A stretch of 39,487 bases of DNA from Desulfovibrio sp. (lineage in GTDB: Bacteria; Desulfobacterota; Desulfovibrionia; Desulfovibrionales; Desulfovibrionaceae), in the NCBI GenBank assembly GCA_017396005.1, contig JAFQNG010000047.1, positions 1 to 39,487 of the forward strand, given 5' to 3'. The notes under the pieces are model-generated. The model did no database searches, was not told the DNA's origin, and saw nothing but the letters and a program-made list of their open reading frames with translations. The position numbers were made by a program, and so were the translations under genes. Positions 17,609-26,223 of the stretch are shown here, one piece after another. Within the stretch, counting starts at the first letter, position 1, and each line of letters opens with the position of its first letter.

Positions 17609-19116
17609 GGGCGCTGCTCTCCTGCGGCACGGGCCTCACGGGCTGCCTCTCGACGCCGGACAGCCGCATTTTCCCGACGCTGATAAAGGATGCCCAGAAT
17701 CTGTATGGTGATCAGGGGCGTCATGGCAATCATGGCAATGACCCCAAAGGCATCAGCAATGGGATCTCCACCAAGGCTGGCTGAGGCACCAAGCGTAAAG
17801 GCCAGAATAAAGGTGGACGCCATGGGCCCGGAGGCCACACCGCCAGAGTCAAAGGCAATGGCCGTAAACATGCGTGGGCAGAAACGCGTAAGCCCCAGAG
17901 CCAGCACATAGCCCGGGATGAGGAAGTACCATATGCTCAGGCCGCTGACCACACGCACCATGGACATGCCCACAGCCGCAGCCACACCGATACAGAGCGA
18001 GACCAGCATGACGCTGCGGCGGATATGGCCGCCCGACACTTCTTCCACCTGCCCGTTGAGCACCCATACCGCCGGTTCGGCACAGACCACCAGGGCGCCA
18101 AGCAGAACACCTACAGCTATGAGGGCATATTCCATATGGTGCAGAGCAAGAACACCGCCCAGCTCACGCCCGGCAGGGATGAAACCGCCCTTGGCCCCCA
18201 CAAAGAAAAACACCAGGCCTGTAAAGGTATAGACCAGACCCATAACCATGCGCAGGGTAGAACGTCTGGTCATGCGCAGTAAAAAAATCCTGAATACGAC
18301 AAAGAGCGCCACCAGCGGCCCCAGCGCCATGCCCACCTCTTCGGCTACTGCAGGCACAAGGCCCCAGAAGTGTCCCCACAGGCCCGCAGTGACAGTTTCT
18401 GTCGCTCCTGCAGCGGCCTCGGCGCCTGCACCACTGTGCATCATGCCCAGAATGAGTACCGAGAGCACAGGGCCAATGGAGGCCAAACCTATGAGGCCAA
18501 AGCTGTCGTCCCGACCGTGATCCTTGCCGCCGCGCACAGCAGCCACACCCACGCCCAGGGCCATGATGAAGGGCACTGTCATGGGGCCGGTAGTGGCACC
18601 GCCAGCGTCAAAGGCCACACCGAGAAAAGCCGGGCTGGTAAAGGCCGCACAGGCAAAAAGCAGCAGGTAAAAAAGCAGGAAGAGCAGCCGCAGTGAAATC
18701 TGAAAGACAATACGTGCCAGGGCTATGGTTACAAAAAGTCCCACGCCCACGGCAATCATGCCCACCAGCAGCAGATGCGAAACAGAGGGGTCTACAGCAG
18801 CTACCTGCTGGGCCAGCACATGCACGTCCGGCTCTGCCACGGTGATAAAAAAGCCAATGACAAAGCCCGCCCCCAGCAAAAGCGGGAGATTGCGGCGTGA
18901 TGTCAGTGCCGAACCGGCCCTCTGCCCCACGGGGATGACGCCGATGTCTGCCCCCAGCAAAAAGATGCTCAGGCCGATAATGAGCAATACACCGCCCACG
19001 AGAAATTCTGCCAGTGTACTGCCCAGCGGCGCTATGGTCAGGTGCAATGCCAGGACGACAGCCATGACCGGCAGAACGGATACCGCAGATTCCTTGAATT
19101 TTTCCAGCAGATTCAA
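17605..19116 (-). CDS. DUF1538 membrane protein (putative transporter), internally duplicated
   Basis: The 503-residue polytopic inner-membrane protein has two homologous halves. The duplicated signature is FDAGGATTGPMTVPFIMALG in the first half and FDSGGVASGPMASTFILAFT in the second, with AEPDVHVLA and AEPAVWVLN as a second matched pair. This is the DUF1538 family, whose genes often lie beside PII-like genes; transport is assumed, the substrate unknown. It starts at TTG (19114-19116), with AAGGAGT about 7 nt upstream. The C-terminal tail is basic and cytoplasmic (RRREAAREARAAGEQRP), a plausible contact for the coupled PII-like protein. A candidate promoter and inverted repeat lie just upstream. 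Confidence 0.8.
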   Translation of the reverse strand: MNLLEKFKESAVSVLPVMAVVLALHLTIAPLGSTLAEFLVGGVLLIIGLSIFLLGADIGVIPVGQRAGSALTSRRNLPLLLGAGFVIGFFITVAEPDVHVLAQQVAAVDPSVSHLLLVGMIAVGVGLFVTIALARIVFQISLRLLFLLFYLLLFACAAFTSPAFLGVAFDAGGATTGPMTVPFIMALGVGVAAVRGGKDHGRDDSFGLIGLASIGPVLSVLILGMMHSGAGAEAAAGATETVTAGLWGHFWGLVPAVAEEVGMALGPLVALFVVFRIFLLRMTRRSTLRMVMGLVYTFTGLVFFFVGAKGGFIPAGRELGGVLALHHMEYALIAVGVLLGALVVCAEPAVWVLNGQVEEVSGGHIRRSVMLVSLCIGVAAAVGMSMVRVVSGLSIWYFLIPGYVLALGLTRFCPRMFTAIAFDSGGVASGPMASTFILAFTLGASASLGGDPIADAFGVIAMIAMTPLITIQILGILYQRRENAAVRRREAAREARAAGEQRP

Positions 19117-19143
19117 AGAAACTCCTTGCCGTGAAAATCGTTA

Positions 19144-19186
19144 TATGACTTCTTAAACAGCTAGTCATAAGTACATGCCAAGTCAA
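19144..19186 (-). promoter_or_regulatory. Candidate promoter and operator of the DUF1538-PII operon
   Basis: On the minus strand TTGACT (19181-19186) and a weak TAGCTG (19158-19163) are 17 bp apart. An inverted repeat, TATGACT (19144-19150) and AGTCATA (19163-19169), spans the -10 and start-site region, where a repressor would block initiation. Confidence 0.35.
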
Positions 19187-19248
19187 GCAGAGCAAGACGA
19201 TATTTCTGTAAGAGATGTCTCCACCTCTGCTGGCGTATTGGCTACATA

Positions 19249-19277
19249 TTGACCACTCCTGCCTGCGGGGCTACAGT
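19249..19277 (+). promoter_or_regulatory. Candidate promoter of the rfbD-DUF3179 operon
   Basis: TTGACC (19249-19254) and TACAGT (19272-19277) are separated by 17 bp, about 58 nt before the rfbD start codon. Confidence 0.4.
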
Positions 19278-19335
19278 ACCTGAGGCATGACCGTCGCCTC
19301 GGTAAGTCTACAGGCGGCAATATCAGGGAGGATCT

Positions 19336-20220
19336 ATGGCCAAAGCTTTGGTACTTGGCGGCGCTACGGGCCTTCTGGGCCAGGCGCTCACCCGTGTGCT
19401 TGACGCTCGCGGCTGGCAGGTGGAGACCTTGGGTCGTGCCGACGGCAACCTGCTGGAAATGGACTTTCTTGAAGAACGCCTGAGCCGCGCTCAGGCCGAT
19501 GTAGTCTTCAACACCATCGCCTGGACGCAGGTAGACGATGCCGAAGACCATGCAGAAGAAGCCCTTCTGCTCAACCGAACTCTGCCCGATGCTCTTGCGC
19601 GCCTGCTCAGAACACAGAGTCAGAGTTTTCTGGTTCATTACAGTACAGATTTCGTCTTTTCCGGCCAGAATGCAGCTGCCTGGCGCGAAGAAGACCTTCC
19701 CCAGCCTGCCGGGGTATACGGGCGCACCAAGCTTGAAGGAGAAGAAGCCGTTCTCGCGGCACTGCCCGAACGCGCATGTGTGCTGCGTACCGCCTGGCTG
19801 TTTGGACCTGGACGGCGTAACTTTGTGGACACCATACTTGAAGCCTGCCACAGACGTGATGCCATCAGCGTTGTGCATGATCAGCATGGCTCGCCTACCT
19901 ACAGTATGGATCTGGCTCAATGGAGCGTCGACCTGGCTGAAAAGCAGACCGCAGGTCTCTGGCATGCTGTCAACAGCGGTCGTGCCAGCTGGTGTGAACT
20001 TGCCGCTGAGGCCATAGCCCTTACCGGCGGCCCCTGCAAACTGGAACCCATTAGCAGCGAGCAATGGCCGCAAAAAGCCAGACGCCCTGCCTTTTCCGTG
20101 CTGGATAACAGTAAACTTGCACAAATGCTGGGTAAGACGCCCCGCCCTTGGCCGCAGGCGCTGCGCGACTATCTTTTTGGAGAATATAAATCGTATGCCA
20201 GCAAGGAACGTCTGTCATGA
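19336..20220 (+). CDS. rfbD: dTDP-4-dehydrorhamnose reductase-like (RmlD/RfbD)
   Basis: This 294-residue short-chain dehydrogenase of the extended type makes dTDP-L-rhamnose from dTDP-4-keto-rhamnose for surface polysaccharides. The NAD(P) fold motif GGATGLLG is at 8-15, FNTIAWTQVDDAE at 58-70, the catalytic YSTDFVFSG at 102-110 (T104), Y128 and K132 in YGRTKLEGE, and LRTAWLFGPGRRNFV follows, all as in RmlD. The ATG is preceded by GGGAGGA. No rmlA, rmlB or rmlC lies in the window, so the rest of the pathway must be elsewhere, or the enzyme works on another sugar nucleotide. The stop overlaps the DUF3179 start (ATGA), an unusual partner for RmlD. Confidence 0.85.
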   Translation: MAKALVLGGATGLLGQALTRVLDARGWQVETLGRADGNLLEMDFLEERLSRAQADVVFNTIAWTQVDDAEDHAEEALLLNRTLPDALARLLRTQSQSFLVHYSTDFVFSGQNAAAWREEDLPQPAGVYGRTKLEGEEAVLAALPERACVLRTAWLFGPGRRNFVDTILEACHRRDAISVVHDQHGSPTYSMDLAQWSVDLAEKQTAGLWHAVNSGRASWCELAAEAIALTGGPCKLEPISSEQWPQKARRPAFSVLDNSKLAQMLGKTPRPWPQALRDYLFGEYKSYASKERLS

Positions 20221-21428
20221 GCATGTCCTTCCCCATACAGTGCTGCCTTGCTCTGACCACTCTGGTGATGACGCTCTGCTATGGTATTTTCTGTACCAAA
20301 GATGTGGCATGGGCGCGCCCGCAAAACCTGCAGGATCTGGCAGCGCTTTCCAAACAGCTTATCAGCACCAGCATCGGCTACGGGGACATCCCGTCTCTCT
20401 ACCGTCCACGTTACGACCGTGTACAGGACGCCAACCTCGCTATGAGCGGAGATGATATCGTTTTTGTGGTCATGCTGCCCGGCGGGCCTCGTATATACCC
20501 GCAGCGCATTATGGTCTGGCATCAGGTCGTCAACGAGGTAGTGGACGACATGGCCTACACCATCACCTACTGCCCCACCACGGGTACACTGATGGCCTAT
20601 GACGCCTCCATGGGCGGTATGAATCTAATTTTTGATTTGGATGGCCGTCTTTATGAAGGTAACAGTGTTCTGGTAGACCGCAGTACCGGCAGCCTCTGGC
20701 TGCAGGAACTGGGTATAGCCTTTGAAGGGCCATTTCTGGGGCGCGGTCTGCCCATGCTGCCAGTCTACTGGACTACTTGGGAGGCAGCTCGGCAGGTTTT
20801 TCCTCAGGCACCAGTACTGGCCCAGCCACCTGGCAAACGCGCCTACGGGCGTGACCCGTACGGCGACTACCGCAAAAAAGACAGCTATTATCATAACGAT
20901 ACTCTGGCCTACCCCGTGCAATATCTGGATAGGCGCTTTCACCGTAAAACCAGTATGCTTTGCCTGGAATACGATGAATTTTTACTAGCTATTGATATAA
21001 ACTATGTTAAACAACAGGGCGTGGTAAATTTCTTTCTCGGTTCTTCCGCCCTGCTGGCCGTGCATGACTCCAGGCTAGATGTGGTACGTGTCTTCAACCG
21101 CCATATCTGGACAGAGCCCTTCCTCTTCGTCAAACAGGGTGGCCGGCTCATGGATCTGACAACCCGCAGCTTCTGGGATGGCGCTACCGGCCAAGCAGTA
21201 GAGGGGAACATGCAGGGCGCATCCATGAAACAGTATTTCGGCTCTTATGCCATGTGGTTTGCCTGGTACAGTATGAATCCCGAGACCTTTGTCATCCCCG
21301 GGCCAGGCGAAGTACCAGCTCAGTTGCTCTCTACAGAGCCACCCGGCGGTGATGGGCCAGCTGATGTGCCGCAGGCACCGCCGCCCCCGCCTGGCGCTCC
21401 ACCGCTGCCTCCCCTGCCAGCTTACTAG
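20217..21428 (+). CDS. DUF3179 domain protein, exported, with Pro-rich tail
   Basis: This 403-residue protein has an N-terminal hydrophobic signal or anchor (about 5-30, ending AWARP) and a DUF3179 domain: YRPRYDRVQDA, DDIVFVVMLPGGPRIYPQRI, WHQVVNEVVDDMAYTITYCP, LVDRSTGSLWLQELGIAFEGP and PVYWTTWEAARQVFP. The family usually has TYCPLCGT with two Cys; here TYCPTTGTL retains only the first Cys, so any metal or redox role tied to the pair may be lost. The C-terminus (about 375-403) is a proline-rich tail, APPPPPGAPPLPPLPAY. The ATG overlaps the rfbD stop by 4 nt. The stop TAG overlaps the convergent gene's stop within a CTAG. Function unknown; probably envelope-located. Confidence 0.8.
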   Translation: MSMSFPIQCCLALTTLVMTLCYGIFCTKDVAWARPQNLQDLAALSKQLISTSIGYGDIPSLYRPRYDRVQDANLAMSGDDIVFVVMLPGGPRIYPQRIMVWHQVVNEVVDDMAYTITYCPTTGTLMAYDASMGGMNLIFDLDGRLYEGNSVLVDRSTGSLWLQELGIAFEGPFLGRGLPMLPVYWTTWEAARQVFPQAPVLAQPPGKRAYGRDPYGDYRKKDSYYHNDTLAYPVQYLDRRFHRKTSMLCLEYDEFLLAIDINYVKQQGVVNFFLGSSALLAVHDSRLDVVRVFNRHIWTEPFLFVKQGGRLMDLTTRSFWDGATGQAVEGNMQGASMKQYFGSYAMWFAWYSMNPETFVIPGPGEVPAQLLSTEPPGGDGPADVPQAPPPPPGAPPLPPLPAY

Positions 21429-21835
21429 ATTCCGTCGGACTCCAGTGCCAGCAAGAGGGCTGCTCCGCCCCAGAAGGGCTGTCGCCATATGACATGTAGG
21501 CCTGCACGGTGTACACAGCCTTCAAGCCCGCCGCAGGCCAAAAAATACCGTGCGCTGCTGCCAGCCAGAATGTGAGTCATCAAAACTGCAGGCCAGTCCA
21601 AGTTGCGCTCGGCTGACCTGAAGTCTGCAACCAAAAGCTGCTGGCTGACCTGTGCTGCCAGAGCAAGATACTCCACTCCCTCCTGCAGCGTACGACAATA
21701 CAAGGTCCATGCCAACCGGATACATGGTTGTATAGAGCCGGCAGACGCCCATTGCTGCAGCAGTGTTTCAGAAGGGTTCTGTGGGGCAGAACAGACTTCC
21801 GGGGGCCAGGGTATGCGCCAAAAGCAGCATCGCAT
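21425..21835 (-). CDS. Methyltransferase-like C-terminal half (truncated or degenerate)
   Basis: The frame encodes 136 residues. Residues from about 60 (LVADFRSAERNLDWPAVLMTHILAG..YFLACGGLEGCVHRAGLHV) resemble the last third of class I SAM methyltransferases, where a strand ending in D-(F/Y)-(K/R).AERN and a lid helix precede the final hairpin. The glycine-rich SAM-binding motif expected 80-100 residues earlier is absent, and the upstream DNA is occupied by the HD gene. The ATG has no clear Shine-Dalgarno and lies 11 bp after the HD stop, so translation may depend on reinitiation. It could be a pseudogene or a small stand-alone domain. Moderate doubt that it is expressed. Confidence 0.45.
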   Translation of the reverse strand: MRCCFWRIPWPPEVCSAPQNPSETLLQQWASAGSIQPCIRLAWTLYCRTLQEGVEYLALAAQVSQQLLVADFRSAERNLDWPAVLMTHILAGSSARYFLACGGLEGCVHRAGLHVIWRQPFWGGAALLLALESDGI

Positions 21836-21846
21836 GAGGTGCTTTT

Positions 21847-22629
21847 TCAGAAGTGCTCTGCTACCGCGTCCAGTCGTGCCAACAGCGCATCTCTCGCGCG
21901 AGCATGGGGACCATCATCAGGCAGGGCCTGCAACAGGCGGTAGGCATGACCATCCTGCACGAACAGGCGGCGGCTTTCAGCAAAATGCATCTCAAAAAGC
22001 CACGTACCTAACAGCAGGCGAAAATCATTGACACTGCGCAAATGAGCATATGCGGCCACCCGCCCCTCCAGGGCAGCCTGCAGAACCTCTGCTCCGGCAA
22101 TATTCGGATTATCAGGCTGGCTCAGCACCACTGTAGGGCTGTAGGGCCTAGGCCCGCTCAGATGCTCATCCATGACGCGCATGATGTCCAGCTTGTCGGC
22201 ATCACGCACTACCTGGGCAGCAGCCTGAAGCAGGGGCGGCAGCATCGGTAAAGAAAAACGGTTGTGTATACCCACGACCGCCAGCACATTCTTGCGCACC
22301 AGATCCTCTTCTGCCACGAGTCGTGCTTCCCGTTTGAGGATGACCACCCCCATATGACCGTGATTGCAGGAAAGCGCATCACGAAACGTACGATAGCGCA
22401 GAAACTGCTCGAATCGCGCTACATCATGGTACAGTGCCGCCAGCAGGCAGATACGGGACAGTGGCTGCACAAAACCTTCGGCCGTCACTATACAGCGGGC
22501 CTTATCCAGCACAGCCAAGGAATGTCTAAGCTTGATGTCCAGCGGCTGGGGATCTTCCTGTTCTCTGGCCCGCATGGCAGCGGCATAGCTCTGAAACCAG
22601 GTCAGGTGAAAGCTGATATCGGAATCCAT
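21847..22629 (-). CDS. HD-domain phosphohydrolase
   Basis: The 260-residue soluble protein has an HD metal-site layout: first His in KLRHSLAVL (about 36), the HD pair in AALYHDVARFEQF (about 68), HNHGHMG-type histidines in SCNHGHMGVV and GIHNRFSLP, and a final Asp in VRDADKLDIMRV. This H...HD...H...D order defines the HD superfamily of metal-dependent phosphohydrolases. It lacks a GYP signature, so it is not a c-di-GMP HD-GYP enzyme, and it has no ppGpp synthetase domain. The substrate, perhaps a nucleotide, is unknown. The ATG at 22627-22629 is divergent from dnaE across 101 bp. The next gene downstream is the methyltransferase-like fragment. Confidence 0.8.
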   Translation of the reverse strand: MDSDISFHLTWFQSYAAAMRAREQEDPQPLDIKLRHSLAVLDKARCIVTAEGFVQPLSRICLLAALYHDVARFEQFLRYRTFRDALSCNHGHMGVVILKREARLVAEEDLVRKNVLAVVGIHNRFSLPMLPPLLQAAAQVVRDADKLDIMRVMDEHLSGPRPYSPTVVLSQPDNPNIAGAEVLQAALEGRVAAYAHLRSVNDFRLLLGTWLFEMHFAESRRLFVQDGHAYRLLQALPDDGPHARARDALLARLDAVAEHF

Positions 22630-22671
22630 GAATCAGCTTTACGCCCTTGTCTGGCTCAAGGCAAGCACGGC

Positions 22672-22700
22672 TTGAGAGCAGCCGGGCCTTCTGCTATACA
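22672..22700 (+). promoter_or_regulatory. Promoter of dnaE
   Basis: TTGAGA (22672-22677) and TATACA (22695-22700) are separated by exactly 17 bp. The start codon follows about 30 nt after the -10, so the leader is short and carries TTGGAG 5 nt before the ATG. Confidence 0.65.
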
Positions 22701-22730
22701 GGATATCATCTGTCCACTCTTGGAGTTTCC

Positions 22731-25700
22731 ATGTCTGATTTCGTCCATCTGCATTGCCACAGTGAGTACAGCCTTCTGGACGGCGCCATCCGCCTCAAGG
22801 ATCTTTGCGCCCGTGCCAAGGATTTTGGCATGCCTGCCTGCGCCATCACTGACCATGGCAATATGTTCGGTACTGTCTACTTCAATCAGGCCTGCAAGGA
22901 TTACGGCCTCAAGCCCATTTTTGGCTGTGAGGTCTATGTCTGCCAGGATCACAGAGACAGGAACCCCGAAACAGCACGCCGTCGCAATCACCTCATCCTG
23001 CTGGCGCAGAATAACGAGGGTTATCATAATCTGGTCAAACTGGTCAGTCACGGCTATCTGGATGGCTTTTATTATAAGCCTCGCGTAGACAAGGATCTGC
23101 TGCGGCGCTACTCCGAAGGCCTCATCTGCCTCTCAGCCTGCATCGCGGGCGAGATACCACGTGCCATCCAGGCAGGAGATATGGACAAGGCCTTGGCCCT
23201 GACCCGAGAATACGCCGACATCTATCCCGGCCGCTTCTATCTTGAGCTGCAGTCCAACGGTCTGGACGAACAAGTGACAGCCAACAACGGCCTGATGGAG
23301 CTGGCCGAAACAACCGGCCTGCCTCTGGTAGCCACTAATGACTGCCACTACCTCAATGCCGATGATGCCGACGCCCATGAGGTGCTGCTCTGCATACAGA
23401 CCCAGCATACCATGAACGACCCTAGGCGTATGCGCTTTGAGTCGCGGGAGCTGTACTATAAGTCTGTAGAAGAAATGGAAGTTGCCTTCTCTCATGTTCC
23501 CGAGGCGCTGGCCAATACAGCACGCATCGCCGAGGCCTGCACAGTGGAGCTGGATCTGGGCAGACACTACTTTCCTGTCTACCCCCTGCCGGAAGGGGCC
23601 AGTATGGAATCGGAATTCCGGCGACTGGCTGAAACGGGACTGGAACAGCGTCTTGAAAAGCACCCCCAACGGGATAGCCTGAACGCCGAACAGTACAGGG
23701 AACGCCTGCAGTATGAACTCAAGGTCATTCTAGAAATGGGCTTTCCTGGGTATTTTCTCATTGTACAAGAATTCATCAACTGGGCCAAGAACAACGGCAT
23801 CCCCGTAGGGCCGGGGCGAGGTTCGGCAGCGGGCTCTCTGGTGGCCTGGGCGTTGCGTATCACCAATATCGACCCTCTGCCCTATAATCTGCTCTTCGAA
23901 CGTTTTCTGAACAGTGAACGCGTCTCCCTGCCTGATATCGACGTAGATTTCTGCGAACGCCGCCGCGGCGATGTCATCCGCCATATGGTGGAGACCTATG
24001 GTGAAGGCTCAGTGGCACAGATCACTACCTTTGGTACCATGAAGGCCAAGGGCGTAGTACGCGATGTAGGCCGGGCCTTGGGCATGAGCTTTGCCGAGAC
24101 CGACCGTATTGCCAAGCTGGTACCTGACGACCTCAAGATGACCATCAAAAAAGCTCTGGAAAACGAGCCTGAACTGAAAAAACTTTATGATGAGGACGCA
24201 CAGGTCAAACATTTGCTGGATACGGCCCGCCGCCTGGAAGGACTGGCCCGTCACGCCTCCACCCATGCTGCCGGTCTGGTGGTCTCGCCCAGACCCATGG
24301 AGGAGTTTTTACCCCTCTATCTCGGTAAACGCGGCGAACTGGTAACCCAGTTTGACGGCCCAATGACCGAAAAGGCCGGTCTGGTCAAATTTGACTTTCT
24401 GGGCCTCAGAACCATGACTCTGATTCAGGATACTCTGGACAATATCAGCTATCAGGGGCAATGCCCTCCTGATTTGGACAACCTGCCCCTGACCGATGCT
24501 GAAACCTATGATCTGTATGCCCGTGGCGATACAGAAGGCGTTTTTCAGGTAGAAAGCTCGGGCATGCGCCAGTATCTACGCATGCTCAAACCCTCCTGTT
24601 TTGAAGATGTTATCGCCATGCTGGCTCTCTACCGCCCGGGGCCACTTGGTTCAGGCATGGTTGATGAATTCATCAAGCGCAAACACGGCCAGGTGCCGGT
24701 CATCTATCCCCACGAATCACTGACTGACTGTCTGCGCGATACGTACGGTGTTATCGTCTATCAGGAACAGGTCATGCAGATCGCCCAGATCATAGCTAGC
24801 TACACCCTGGGCGGGGCTGACCTGCTGCGACGTGCCATGGGCAAGAAAAAGGCAGAGGCCATGGCCAAAGAACGCGCTACCTTTGTAGCCGGCGCAGCTA
24901 AAAACGGTCTGCCAGAAGCCAAAGCCAATGAAATTTTCGACCTGATGGAAAAATTCGCCGAGTACGGCTTCAACAAGTCGCATTCGGCCGCCTATGCGCT
25001 GATTTCATACTACACGGCCTATCTCAAGGTACACCATAAGGTGGAATTTATGGCCGCGCTGCTCACCTCAGAAATGGGCAATCAGGACAAGCTGCTCAAA
25101 TACGTCTCCTGCTGCAAGGATATGGGCATCGACGTCGTACAGCCCTCAGTCAACCGCAGCCAGCGCGAGTTTTCTGCCTATAAGGGACAGGTGGTCTTCG
25201 GCCTTGGCGGTATCAAAAACGTGGGGGATGAAGCCATTCGCGAAATTATTGACGCACGTCAGACAGGCGCCTATATCTCCCTGCTTGATCTCTGCTGCCG
25301 CGTCAATCTGCGCAAGGTCACCAAACGCGTTCTGGAATCGCTGATCAAAGGCGGGGCATGTGACTGCCTTGGGGCTTCACGCGCCGCCCTGCTGGCTGCT
25401 CTGGAGACAGTGGTCATCCGCGCTCAGAAAAAAGCTAGAGAAAAAAGCTCCAATCAGATTTCTCTGCTGGCCATGGCCCCGGCGGCAGAAGCACCGCCAC
25501 AGCCCGGCGTGGGTGTGGACTGCCCGGAAGCCTCCCTTCCTGAAATGGACGACGACCTCAAGATGCGCCTGGAAAAAGAAGCTCTGGGCTTTTTTCTGAC
25601 CAGCCATCCGCTGCATCCCTACAGTCGTGAGATACGCCGCCTGAGCCTGACGACACTGGAAGATGCACGTGAACTCCCTTCTGACACAGAGCTGACCTGC

Positions 25701-26204
25701 GCAGCGCTTGTGACAGGCATCAAGGAGGTTATGACCAAATCCAAGGGAGAGCGCATGGCCTTTGTGAGTATCGAAGACCTGACAGGCCATGCCGAGGTGA
25801 CCTTCTTTCCCCGTGCCTATAGCGAAGCGCGAGACCTGCTCAAACAGGATCAGGTGCTGGCTTTTACGGCCCGGGTAGACAGCCAGGCTGAAAACACCGG
25901 AGCAGACGATGAAAACAGTGATGAGAGCGTACGTGAAGTCAAGCTGCTTGGCCAGAGTGTACGTCTGCTCGGTGATGTCTGCAGCCAGAACGATACACCT
26001 GTCTGCGTGCATATACCGGAGCATCGGCTTGGCCGTGAGCATATTTTGACTCTTCGAAAGATACTGGAAGATCATCCAGGCACGGTAGAAGCCCAGGCTG
26101 TAGCCTACCTGGAAGGGTATTGCTGCCGCCTGCAACTGGACAAGGATTTGCAGGTACAGCCCGGCCCTGACTTGGACAGAGCCTTGGCAGCATGGGCGCA
26201 ATAG
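22731..26204 (+). CDS. dnaE: DNA polymerase III subunit alpha
   Basis: This is the replicative polymerase catalytic subunit, 1157 residues, the normal DnaE length. The N-terminal PHP domain begins MSDFVHLHCHSEYSLLDG with metal-type histidines at 8 and 10, and ITDHGNMFG follows. In the palm, GPGRGSAAGSLVAWAL is followed by PDIDVDFCERRR with D402 and D404, and LVKFDFLGLRTMTLI with D555. These positions correspond almost exactly to the E. coli catalytic triad D401, D403, D555. The fingers and beta-binding region contain YGVIVYQEQVMQIAQ and FNKSHSAAYALISYYTAYLK. A C-terminal OB fold (about 960-1060, TCAALVTGIKEVMTKSKG) and tau-binding tail complete it. I moved the start to MSDF because TTGGAG precedes it. 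It is monocistronic and convergent with the ABC-glycosyltransferase gene. Confidence 0.97.
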   Translation: MSDFVHLHCHSEYSLLDGAIRLKDLCARAKDFGMPACAITDHGNMFGTVYFNQACKDYGLKPIFGCEVYVCQDHRDRNPETARRRNHLILLAQNNEGYHNLVKLVSHGYLDGFYYKPRVDKDLLRRYSEGLICLSACIAGEIPRAIQAGDMDKALALTREYADIYPGRFYLELQSNGLDEQVTANNGLMELAETTGLPLVATNDCHYLNADDADAHEVLLCIQTQHTMNDPRRMRFESRELYYKSVEEMEVAFSHVPEALANTARIAEACTVELDLGRHYFPVYPLPEGASMESEFRRLAETGLEQRLEKHPQRDSLNAEQYRERLQYELKVILEMGFPGYFLIVQEFINWAKNNGIPVGPGRGSAAGSLVAWALRITNIDPLPYNLLFERFLNSERVSLPDIDVDFCERRRGDVIRHMVETYGEGSVAQITTFGTMKAKGVVRDVGRALGMSFAETDRIAKLVPDDLKMTIKKALENEPELKKLYDEDAQVKHLLDTARRLEGLARHASTHAAGLVVSPRPMEEFLPLYLGKRGELVTQFDGPMTEKAGLVKFDFLGLRTMTLIQDTLDNISYQGQCPPDLDNLPLTDAETYDLYARGDTEGVFQVESSGMRQYLRMLKPSCFEDVIAMLALYRPGPLGSGMVDEFIKRKHGQVPVIYPHESLTDCLRDTYGVIVYQEQVMQIAQIIASYTLGGADLLRRAMGKKKAEAMAKERATFVAGAAKNGLPEAKANEIFDLMEKFAEYGFNKSHSAAYALISYYTAYLKVHHKVEFMAALLTSEMGNQDKLLKYVSCCKDMGIDVVQPSVNRSQREFSAYKGQVVFGLGGIKNVGDEAIREIIDARQTGAYISLLDLCCRVNLRKVTKRVLESLIKGGACDCLGASRAALLAALETVVIRAQKKAREKSSNQISLLAMAPAAEAPPQPGVGVDCPEASLPEMDDDLKMRLEKEALGFFLTSHPLHPYSREIRRLSLTTLEDARELPSDTELTCAALVTGIKEVMTKSKGERMAFVSIEDLTGHAEVTFFPRAYSEARDLLKQDQVLAFTARVDSQAENTGADDENSDESVREVKLLGQSVRLLGDVCSQNDTPVCVHIPEHRLGREHILTLRKILEDHPGTVEAQAVAYLEGYCCRLQLDKDLQVQPGPDLDRALAAWAQ

Positions 26205-26223
26205 CAAATTTTACTGTCTGTTT

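Noticed and set aside
19183-20124. 313-codon minus-strand frame opposite rfbD
   Set aside because: The sense strand has a complete dehydrogenase with its catalytic residues; the antisense frame has no motif.
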